Shown here: piece by piece, positions 1-4,764 of the stretch
How the letters are laid out: each line of letters begins with the position of its first letter
Numbering within the stretch: position 1 is the first letter of the stretch
DNA from: Elusimicrobia bacterium CG08_land_8_20_14_0_20_59_10
Lineage (GTDB): Bacteria; Elusimicrobiota; Elusimicrobia; Elusimicrobiales; UBA9959
NCBI GenBank assembly: GCA_002779045.1
Contig: PEXO01000452.1
Location: forward strand, 1 to 12,690
DNA length: 12,690 nucleotides
Reading direction: 5' to 3'
The notes under the pieces: generated by a model
Seen by the model: only the letters and a program-made list of their open reading frames with translations
Told to the model about the DNA's origin: nothing
Databases searched by the model: none
Position numbers and translations under genes: made by a program

Positions 1-228
1 TTTCAGCAACAATAAAATGTTTCTGGGAATTAAAGCGCCTGGGGATTATTAAGGTTTAAGTTTACAAACGCGAAGAGCCTTTTTCTTAATGGGGAAGATA
101 CGGGACGCTGCACGATAACTCAATAACTTTAGGGAAGATCGGGAGCGCTGCTTCAAGTCTTTATGATTGAAAATCAGGAATTCGGGAAAGCCGGGCGGGA
201 AGAAGTTTGCCGGCAAGTTTGAGGAGAG
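1..228. other. No gene recognised; less GC-rich flank
   Basis: I see no credible coding region here. The stretch is visibly richer in A and T than the rest of the window. Its only structure is a diverged direct repeat (92-111 and 132-151). It leads into a purine-rich ribosome binding site (about 221-228) for the broken cupin gene at 229. It could hold the end of an upstream gene or a degraded region; nothing distinguishes these. Confidence 0.5.
92..151. repeat. Imperfect 20-base direct repeat, two copies 40 bp apart
   Basis: Copy 1 (92-111) reads GGGAAGATACGGGACGCTGC and copy 2 (132-151) reads GGGAAGATCGGGAGCGCTGC. They match throughout if one base is removed from the middle of copy 1 and one is inserted near its end. 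The start-to-start distance is exactly 40 bp, close to four helical turns. The pair lies about 80 to 140 bp upstream of the broken cupin start, so it could be an old operator pair or a short duplication remnant. No function can be assigned from the sequence. Confidence 0.5.
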
Positions 229-330
229 ATGAAAATAGAAATACGAAAACCCACTGAAAACGAGAAAAAAGCGGCGTCATCATGGCCCATCTGGACAAAA
301 GAGGTCTCCTCTTTTCCATGGCGCTATGTG
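229..330 (+). pseudogene. Truncated cupin (DUF861/Cupin_3-like), N-terminal remnant
   Basis: The first 34 residues, starting MKIEIRKPTENEKKAA and continuing with SSWPIWTKEVSSFPWRY, match the N-terminus of the small Cupin_3/DUF861 family, for example Thermotoga TM1112 with its W-P-I-W-x-K-E-V-S-x-F-x-W-x-Y pattern. Family members are usually about 90 to 115 residues and continue into an E-T-C-Y-I-L-E-G-like strand and a G-D-L-V-x-F-P turn. Here the similarity stops at codon 33 or 34, just where a palindrome begins (332-356). The frame stays open to 564, but the extension has no cupin motif, and I found no cupin tail in the other forward frames nearby. A purine-rich site (GAGGAGAG) sits directly before the ATG. 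The metal-binding core is missing, so I call this a broken gene. The match is from memory of the family and was not searched. Confidence 0.65.
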
Positions 331-331
331 G

Positions 332-356
332 ATTCCCGCCTGCAAATTGCGGGAAT
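332..356. repeat. Short palindrome ATTCCCGC-N9-GCGGGAAT
   Basis: A perfect 8-bp inverted repeat (332-339 and 349-356) encloses a 9-base loop. It resembles the short palindromic interspersed elements with ATTCCC/GGGAAT ends found in many bacteria; Neisseria dRS3 has this type of ends with a different spacing. It begins within a few bases of where the cupin similarity ends, so it may mark the insertion or recombination junction that broke the gene. Whether it is repeated elsewhere in the genome cannot be judged from one window. Confidence 0.6.
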
Positions 357-577
357 GACCGAGGGGTATACGGGTTCACTGAATATTTACGTTTTTACAG
401 CGGCACGCTCTGGCGGGATGAATTCTGGAATTGCCGGGAACACCGGGAATGTCTGGAACTATACCCCGGCCGGCCGCAGGGAAATACCCCGCATAATCTA
501 CAAGGATGCCTGCCGCGCTCCGGTAAGCCTGAGTACCGCCACGTATAAAGGCAATTGCCCGTGACCGGTATCCCGCG

Positions 578-605
578 CCGGCGGGGGAGGGGATTGCCCC
601 GCCGG
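578..605. repeat. GC-rich hairpin, 9-bp stem
   Basis: CCGGCGGGG (578-586) pairs perfectly with CCCCGCCGG (597-605) across a 10-base loop. No T-run follows on either strand, so it is not a standard intrinsic terminator. It may be a repeat-element hairpin. Confidence 0.5.
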
Positions 606-630
606 AACAGTCATGGGGACTTTCCCTCCG

Positions 631-655
631 GAGCATGCGCGCAGGCCGCGCGCTC
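631..655. repeat. Imperfect GC-rich hairpin
   Basis: GAGC (631-634) pairs with GCTC (652-655), and GCGC (639-642) pairs with GCGC (648-651) around a 5-base loop, with unpaired bases on the left arm. It abuts the terminator at 656-686. Function is unknown. Confidence 0.35.
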
Positions 656-686
656 ATAAAAAAAGCCGTCCGGGATGGACGGCTTT
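656..686 (-). terminator. Rho-independent terminator of the 708-1634 gene
   Basis: A perfect 10-bp stem (662-671 paired with 677-686) has a 5-base loop. On the minus strand the stem ends in GGACGGCTTT and runs into TTTT, giving a seven-base T-run. It lies 22 bases beyond the minus-strand stop at 708-710, where a terminator for that gene is expected. Confidence 0.9.
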
Positions 687-707
687 GCTCATGGGTACTA
701 TCTATCC

Positions 708-1634
708 TCAATCGTCCGTGGTCAGGCCGTTGAAATAGCTGCGGTTGAACACCGTTTCCCCGGCGGCGGGGTCTTCCGCGGGCATTACATGTGTCCAGTA
801 CTTCGGGGAAAGCATGACGCCGGTGTTCAGGTAAACCTGGTCCGTGGAATAAATGACATTGCAGTCGCGCTTATAGGGCATTTCAGGACAGCCGAAACTG
901 CTGAAGACGGCGTAACGGAAATCGAAGCCGCCCAGCCCCTCCTCTTTGCGGCCCTGTGAAGAGAAATACTTGAAACCCACCACCGTGTCGTTATACTCCG
1001 GCTGTATCTCGCCCTTGTCGTTTATGAAATCCAGGAAGGTCACGGCATGCCCGGTCCTGGTGGTGCGGTTGATATTCACGAAATCCCCGGGTTTCAGGTC
1101 CTCGAAGAGCCTGCGCTCGCCCATGCCGAAGTTGATAAGAGCGTCGGCCGTACCGTAGGCTTTGAAGGCATGGTTGACCCAGATATGCCCCTTAAGGTCC
1201 GTTACGCGCAGGCCCTCGAAGCTCCTTTTGGGGAGATACTCGTAGACGGAATAATCTCCCGTCTCTTCGGCATAGAGCCGGAAGGCGGTGAGGATTACCT
1301 CCATCTGCGCGGCCACGCACATGGTGAGCGGGGGATGGCGGGCCGTCAGGGTGCCGAAGGTGTGATAGACGATATCGTGCGTGAGGATGGAACTGATATC
1401 ATAACCCTTCAGCCCGTAATTGGCATACAGGTAGGAAACCGCTTTTAACATATAAGCGTTGAAGTACCGGTCGCCATCTGGTTCGTCCAGACGGTAGGGG
1501 ACGGCAACAGCCCTGGCGGCGGGGGACTGGAAAGCGGTTATCGCGCTGAAATTGATATTTCCAAGGTCGAGCGGGCCCTGCGCGGCAGAAGCGCCGGACG
1601 GAAATAAGACCGCAAGGAGGAGGAGTTTCAGCAT
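708..1634 (-). CDS. Secreted protein, candidate papain/NlpC-like cysteine hydrolase
   Basis: This encodes 308 residues from the ATG at 1634. A TTG two codons upstream (1640) is possible, but AGAG sits six bases before the ATG. The N-terminus MLKLLLLAVLFPSGASA is a Sec signal peptide cleaved near ASA-A, so the protein acts outside the cytoplasm. I do not recognise a named family. Two features suggest a papain-like or NlpC/P60-like thiol hydrolase fold. One is a cysteine at the head of a predicted helix (PLTMCVAAQMEVI, Cys106). The other, about 90 residues later, is a strand with a buried histidine after a G-D turn (LKPGDFVNI, then TGHAVTFLDF, His196). A third catalytic polar residue cannot be assigned. 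Two further cysteines (249 and 258) could form a disulfide. The gene is single, with its own promoter (1664-1691) and terminator (656-686). Function as a hydrolase is inference. Confidence 0.8.
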   Translation of the reverse strand: MLKLLLLAVLFPSGASAAQGPLDLGNINFSAITAFQSPAARAVAVPYRLDEPDGDRYFNAYMLKAVSYLYANYGLKGYDISSILTHDIVYHTFGTLTARHPPLTMCVAAQMEVILTAFRLYAEETGDYSVYEYLPKRSFEGLRVTDLKGHIWVNHAFKAYGTADALINFGMGERRLFEDLKPGDFVNINRTTRTGHAVTFLDFINDKGEIQPEYNDTVVGFKYFSSQGRKEEGLGGFDFRYAVFSSFGCPEMPYKRDCNVIYSTDQVYLNTGVMLSPKYWTHVMPAEDPAAGETVFNRSYFNGLTTDD

Positions 1635-1663
1635 TGGCAACTCTGCACGCAGTTCCTGGATAA

Positions 1664-1691
1664 ATTATACAAATTGCAGATTTGCCGTCAA
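1664..1691 (-). promoter_or_regulatory. Sigma70-type promoter for the 708-1634 gene
   Basis: On the minus strand, TTGACG (1691-1686) is followed by a 16-base spacer and a perfect TATAAT (1669-1664). Transcription would start near 1657, giving a leader of about 23 bases before the ATG at 1634. Confidence 0.8.
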
Positions 1692-1741
1692 GGGCCCTGT
1701 GGCTCCGCGAAAAACAGCCGCAAGTATTGTATCATAGCAGT

Positions 1742-2062
1742 ATGAAAAAAGCGCTCCTCGGTGTCGTTCTGCTGCTGGCGCTTGCGGGCAGCGCCAGGGC
1801 GGACATCTTCGACAGCCTGTCCTCGGCCGACAAGGATAAATACGTCCACTTCTGCGCGGGCACCGTGCTTTCGCACGCCTCCTACCCGCTGTTCCGGAAA
1901 TACGTAAAGAACAAGGACCACGCCTGGCTCTATTCCCTGGGGCTGGCAGTTGTCGCCAGCACGGCCAAGGAACTGCGCGACAGCCGCACCACCGGCTTCA
2001 GCGTCTCCGATCTCCTCGCCGGAACCCTCGGCGGCGCCACCATACTTGTAGTGAAGTTCTGA
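1742..2062 (+). CDS. YfiM/DUF2279-like exported small protein
   Basis: This encodes 106 residues from the ATG at 1742, chosen because MKKALLGVVLLLALAGSARA is a typical Sec signal peptide cleaved at ARA-D; the upstream in-frame TTG at 1682 adds non-signal sequence. The mature part carries the pattern I know from E. coli YfiM/DUF2279: D-K-x(4)-H-F (31-37), a small-residue-rich helix, then A-K-E-L-x-D-S-R (75-82), then F-S-x-x-D-L-x-A-G near the end. Unlike YfiM it has no lipobox cysteine, so it is probably periplasmic or membrane-associated rather than a lipoprotein. The cellular role of the family is unknown to me. No clear ribosome binding site precedes the ATG. TATTGT/TATCAT-like hexamers at 1725-1735 lie so close that a leaderless or very short leader is possible. 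It is divergent from the 708-1634 gene and convergent with the FAD-oxidoreductase remnant. Confidence 0.8.
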   Translation: MKKALLGVVLLLALAGSARADIFDSLSSADKDKYVHFCAGTVLSHASYPLFRKYVKNKDHAWLYSLGLAVVASTAKELRDSRTTGFSVSDLLAGTLGGATILVVKF

Positions 2063-2085
2063 GCCGCCCGACTCTTCGCGCAGCA

Positions 2086-2295
2086 GGCGGCGCCTTCCAC
2101 GCAGAGCCAGCCTTTTACGGAAGCGGGGGAATTCCGGGTGCCGGCGTGGATTATGCCGCTGTTGGATTTGGAAACCCCGAAGGCCGCCCCGGCCTCCTTT
2201 TCCAGGAGCAGGACCTTCAGCTTATAACGCGAAAGCTCCCGGGCAATGGCCGCCCCGGTGATACCGGCCCCGACTATGATCATATCGTAGGTCAT
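2086..2295 (-). pseudogene. Truncated FAD-dependent oxidoreductase (GlpA/LhgO-like), N-terminal fragment
   Basis: The first ~70 residues from the ATG at 2295 are a clear FAD-binding Rossmann start: YDMIIVGAGITGAAIARELS, an acidic strand end LLLEKE, and the S-K-S-N-S-G-I-I-H-A-G segment with L-C-V-E-G after it. This is typical of the glycerol-3-phosphate dehydrogenase/L-2-hydroxyglutarate oxidase family, whose members run to about 400 to 500 residues. Similarity ends near codon 70 (about 2086). The frame stays open to 1930, but only by running antisense through the DUF2279-like gene, and it shows no further family motif. The fragment keeps its start and FAD motif but lacks the substrate domain. 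It lies 43 bases beyond the mntP stop on the same strand. I read it as a 3'-deleted remnant, with the junction between about 2063 and 2090. Confidence 0.75.
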
Positions 2296-2338
2296 CAGAT
2301 CAATTCTACCAAAAACCCGTCGGGCAGGCCGCTGGCAG

Positions 2339-2914
2339 TCAGAAGTACCCCAGGTGCTCCGCCAGTATCTTAAGGCCGATAAGGATAAGCACCGCCCCGC
2401 CCGCCAGCTCCATCTTGCTTTCGAAGAAATGCCCGCCCGCGGAACCTATCTTCACTCCCGCCGCGGACATCAGGAAAGTGACCAGGCCTATGAGCAGCAC
2501 CGGCACCAGGATGGAGACGCTCAGCAGGGAGAAAGTGAGCCCCACCGCCAGCGCGTCTATGCTGGTGGCCACGGCCAGCACGGTGAGGGCGCCGGTATTG
2601 AAGGGGCAGGTCTTTTTGCTTTCGCATTCCTCTTCTTTTTTCAGTTCGAAGGACTCATAGATCATTTTGCCGCCCACGAAAAGGAGCAGGCCGAAAGCTA
2701 TCCAGTGGTCCACTCCCGAGATAAGGTCCTTCAGCCCCCGGCCGGCCAGCCAGCCCAGCACGGGCATGAAGGCCTGGAAAGCGCCGAAGAAAAAGGCCAT
2801 TTTAAGCGCATTGGGCAGATGCAGCCGCTTCATAGTGGCGCCGCTGGCTATGGACACGGCGAAAGCGTCGAAGGAGAGCCCCAGTGCAATAAAAGCCAGT
2901 TCAAATCCGTTCAT
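2339..2914 (-). CDS. mntP: Manganese efflux pump MntP
   Basis: This encodes 191 residues, the usual size for MntP (YebN, DUF204), an inner-membrane exporter that lowers cytoplasmic Mn(II). About six membrane helices are visible. The two half-repeats of the family are clear: LSFDAFAVSIASGAT (13-27, Asp16) and ATSIDALAVGL (116-126, Asp120). Between them is the W-I-A-F-x-L-L-L-F-V-G-G-K-M-I-Y-E block (71-87). The loop before the second half (about 91-105) is charged and holds two cysteines, which could bind metal or form a disulfide. I chose the ATG at 2914 because family homology begins there; an in-frame ATG at 2941 would add nine unrelated residues and would lie upstream of the promoter -10. 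No manganese riboswitch fits in the short upstream region. The FAD-oxidoreductase remnant follows on the same strand, and the next gene to the right is divergent. Confidence 0.93.
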   Translation of the reverse strand: MNGFELAFIALGLSFDAFAVSIASGATMKRLHLPNALKMAFFFGAFQAFMPVLGWLAGRGLKDLISGVDHWIAFGLLLFVGGKMIYESFELKKEEECESKKTCPFNTGALTVLAVATSIDALAVGLTFSLLSVSILVPVLLIGLVTFLMSAAGVKIGSAGGHFFESKMELAGGAVLILIGLKILAEHLGYF

Positions 2915-2921
2915 TAAGCAG

Positions 2922-2930
2922 ATTATACCA
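2922..2930 (-). promoter_or_regulatory. Extended -10 promoter of mntP, probably leaderless
   Basis: On the minus strand TGGTATAAT (2930-2922) is a perfect extended -10 (TGnTATAAT). I see no good -35. Only seven bases separate it from the ATG at 2914, so transcription should start at or next to the start codon and no ribosome binding site is possible. Confidence 0.7.
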
Positions 2931-2980
2931 CTTAAGGGCATTAGGCCTTTAGACCCAGGAAAAGCACGGACTAAAGCCTC

Positions 2981-3009
2981 TTATTGAAGAAAGCTATTGC
3001 GGGTATAAT
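2981..3009 (+). promoter_or_regulatory. Likely promoter of the duplicated-domain secreted protein
   Basis: A perfect TATAAT at 3004-3009 lies 17 bases after a weak TTATTG -35 (2981-2986); an alternative TTGAAG at 2984 is only 14 bases away. The predicted start near 3016 leaves a leader of about 28 bases containing the GGAGG ribosome binding site. Confidence 0.55.
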
Positions 3010-3043
3010 TATATTGACAAGACTCAACGGAGGTTTACAGAAG

Positions 3044-4159
3044 ATGAAAAAAACTCTACTTACCGCGGTGCTCCTGGCCATAACTTCTTCGTCCTATGCC
3101 TTTGACCTGCAGACCGTCAAGGCCGCCAATATCAAGAACACGGAAATACCCGTCCCGACAGCCGGGCCGGTGGTTTCCGCCGATAAGCAGTACCAGAGCC
3201 TCTGGATGAGCGTTTACCTCAACGAATCCTGGAAGGAAGCCGAAGCCAGCGATTATTCCCAGGGCATAGACGTCCGCGTGCGCAAGGTGTTCGACACCAC
3301 CTTCAATGTAAGCGTCCGCGCCGGCAATAACAGCGAGTGGCTGAACCTCAACAAGTTCGGCTCCGGCTTCAGCCTCTCCGGCTCCGGGGTGAGCCTGAAC
3401 ATGAACGGCTGGAACGGCAACTACAATGTCTCCGGCAGCGTCTACGGCGACGACAATCAGTCCCAGTTCGTGAGCCTCTCCCTCTACAAAGGCTCCGACG
3501 GCTACAGCTACAGCGTAAGCGGTTTCGGCCCTAACCTCAACATAAGCCGCAACGGCATCAGCGGCAGCTACGACGACACGCAGTATTCCAAGAAAGCGCT
3601 GGCTTGCGTTATCACCCTGGCCCTGGCGGCGCAGGTGGACAATATGCCCGCGCAGAAGGGCATTGAGGAAAAAGCCGGCCAGCGCATCTGGATGAGCATC
3701 CGCAACGATTCCTTCGGCGGCTGGAACGAGATAGAAGCCTCGGACCCCTTCGCCGACATAGAAGTGGGCCTGCGCAAAAGCATCATGGACCGCGAATATG
3801 ACGCCGACATAGAGGTGGACCGCGACAGCGAGCACGGCAGTATCAGCAACTTCTTCTCCCGCACCTGGGAATACCGCGGCAACCGCACCAACCTTGAGAT
3901 GGAAGAATGGGGCGGCTCCTATACTCTTAAAGGCGACCTGTACGTGAAGGGAGCCAACCCGGAGATAACGAAGATCAAGCTGGAGCTGCGCAGCACCTTC
4001 GGCCCCGGCCAGTTCTCCATCTACGAGAACGGCCTGCGCCTGCACATCGATACCCACAGCGTCAACGGCGAAGTGGACACCGCCGTCTACCCCAAGAAGC
4101 TGGTGGCGATAATAACCGCCCTGGCCCTGGGTATGCAGCATTCCAATCAGCCGCGCTAA
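3044..4159 (+). CDS. Secreted protein with two tandem copies of an unrecognised ~150-residue domain
   Basis: This encodes 371 residues from the ATG at 3044. It starts with a Sec signal peptide (MKKTLLTAVLLAITSSSYAF, cleavage after about residue 19) and has a GGAGG site (3029-3033) ten bases upstream. In-frame codons back to 2984 lie across the promoter and are not used. I do not recognise the family. The mature protein is an internal duplication, roughly residues 50-200 and 212-368. Shared positions in order are W-M-S, W-x-E-x-E-A-S-D, I-x-V-x-x-R-K, a strand-rich G/S/N middle with a W-x-G-x-Y motif (GWNGNYNVSG against EWGGSYTLKG), L-x-I, and the ending Y-x-K-K-x-x-A-x-I-x-x-L-A-L-x-x-Q. Copy 1 is rich in G, S, N and Y; copy 2 is more acidic and basic. 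The alternating pattern suggests beta-sandwich or beta-repeat domains ending in a helix. It has no lipobox and no transmembrane anchor beyond the signal. It is a single gene between its own promoter and a strong terminator. A surface or periplasmic structural or binding role is only a guess. Confidence 0.88.
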   Translation: MKKTLLTAVLLAITSSSYAFDLQTVKAANIKNTEIPVPTAGPVVSADKQYQSLWMSVYLNESWKEAEASDYSQGIDVRVRKVFDTTFNVSVRAGNNSEWLNLNKFGSGFSLSGSGVSLNMNGWNGNYNVSGSVYGDDNQSQFVSLSLYKGSDGYSYSVSGFGPNLNISRNGISGSYDDTQYSKKALACVITLALAAQVDNMPAQKGIEEKAGQRIWMSIRNDSFGGWNEIEASDPFADIEVGLRKSIMDREYDADIEVDRDSEHGSISNFFSRTWEYRGNRTNLEMEEWGGSYTLKGDLYVKGANPEITKIKLELRSTFGPGQFSIYENGLRLHIDTHSVNGEVDTAVYPKKLVAIITALALGMQHSNQPR

Positions 4160-4180
4160 GACGTTCTTGCCGCGCAATAT

Positions 4181-4217
4181 AGATCCCCGGCCGCAAGCCG
4201 GGGATCTTTATTTGTTT
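4181..4217 (+). terminator. Rho-independent terminator
   Basis: A perfect 11-bp stem (AGATCCCCGGC, 4181-4191, with 4197-4207) encloses the 5-base loop CGCAA and is followed by a T-rich tail (TTATTTGTTT). It starts 21 bases after the stop at 4159 and works on the plus strand only. Confidence 0.92.
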
Positions 4218-4244
4218 GAACGCGGACGCTAATTTAGGTATATT
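4216..4244 (+). promoter_or_regulatory. Sigma70-type promoter of the TIGR03546/TIGR03545 pair, probably leaderless
   Basis: TTGAAC (4216-4221), a 17-base spacer and TATATT (4239-4244) form a good promoter. The ATG at 4251 begins seven bases after the -10, so the transcript should start on or beside the start codon. The -35 overlaps the last T-rich bases of the preceding terminator. Confidence 0.75.
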
Positions 4245-4250
4245 TTCACT

Positions 4251-4763
4251 ATGAACCCATTAAGCCTGATGCGACAATTTATTAAAGGCCTTACCACCGA
4301 GACGGCGCCGCCGCAGGTGGCCGCCGGCGTGGCCCTCGGCTTCCTTATAGGCCTGCTGCCCAAAGCCACCCTCACCGTGCAGCTGCTGCTGGTGCTGGTA
4401 ATGGCCCTGCGGGTGAATTTCCCCATAGCCCTGCTGGTGATAGCCCTCACCGCGCCGCTCAACCCGCTGCTGGACAAGCTTACCGACCCGCTGGGCTATG
4501 CGCTGCTTTCCGCGCCGGCCCTGGCGCCCCTCTGGACCAGCTTCTACAATATGCCCGTCATGCCCTGGACGGGCTTTAATAATACCGTGCTGCTCGGCGG
4601 CCTGGTCTTCGGCCTGGTCATGTTCGCGCCGGTGTATTTCGCCGCGCGCAGCGGCGCCCGCGTTTACAATGAACGCTACAAGGACAAGGTGCTGAATTCC
4701 AAACTGGTCAAAGGGCTTAAAGGTTCCTGGCTCTTCGACTGGTACTTCAAGGAGGGGGTGTAA
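4251..4763 (+). CDS. TIGR03546 family membrane protein
   Basis: This encodes 170 residues. The segment PPQVAAGVALGFLIGLLPKATLTVQLLLVLVMALRVN is split across about residues 20-56, with the G-x-x-L-G-x-x-x-G-L-x-P pattern typical of the TIGR03546 (DUF2062-related) family. Three to four hydrophobic helices are visible: about 24-37, 41-70, a weaker one near 83-95, and 112-131. A basic tail follows. From memory, this family is rare, found in bacteria with an outer membrane, and occurs as a two-gene pair with TIGR03545, exactly as here. The role is unknown; the membrane localisation and partner suggest an inner-membrane component of an envelope function. A second Met at codon 7 (4269) is an alternative start, but the ATG at 4251 fits a leaderless start. 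Its stop is one base before the next ATG. Confidence 0.85.
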   Translation: MNPLSLMRQFIKGLTTETAPPQVAAGVALGFLIGLLPKATLTVQLLLVLVMALRVNFPIALLVIALTAPLNPLLDKLTDPLGYALLSAPALAPLWTSFYNMPVMPWTGFNNTVLLGGLVFGLVMFAPVYFAARSGARVYNERYKDKVLNSKLVKGLKGSWLFDWYFKEGV

Positions 4764-4764
4764 T

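Larger units (their letters stand above)
357..655. other. Intergenic stretch with inverted repeats, no gene recognised
   Basis: Open frames here (to 548 and 564 on plus, 376-711 on minus) show no recognisable motif, and only the plus frame begun at 229 has a convincing start. The stretch contains two GC-rich inverted repeats (578-605 and 631-655) and several GCCGGGAA/CCGGGAAT-like words around 430-450. It looks like non-coding or degraded DNA between the broken cupin and the terminator of the minus-strand gene at 708. Confidence 0.5.

Noticed and set aside
282..548. Plus-strand open frame of 88 codons overlapping the broken cupin
   Set aside because: It starts inside the cupin N-terminus in another frame and has no ribosome binding site. 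A cysteine- and aromatic-rich stretch near its end matched no family I know.
376..711. Minus-strand open frame of 111 codons across the terminator
   Set aside because: It reads through a strong terminator stem and has arginine/alanine-rich composition without motifs.
2063..2091. GCCGCC/GGCGGC inverted repeat as a terminator after the DUF2279-like gene
   Set aside because: The stem is only six bases with a 17-base loop and no T-run.
2354..2917. Plus-strand open frame of 187 codons opposite mntP
   Set aside because: It is rich in H, Q, E and G with no motif, while the minus strand encodes a full-length MntP.
3056..4177. Long minus-strand open frame (373 codons) opposite the duplicated-domain protein
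   Set aside because: It is valine/alanine/glycine-rich antisense sequence with no motif; the plus strand has a signal peptide, promoter, ribosome binding site, terminator and an internal protein repeat.
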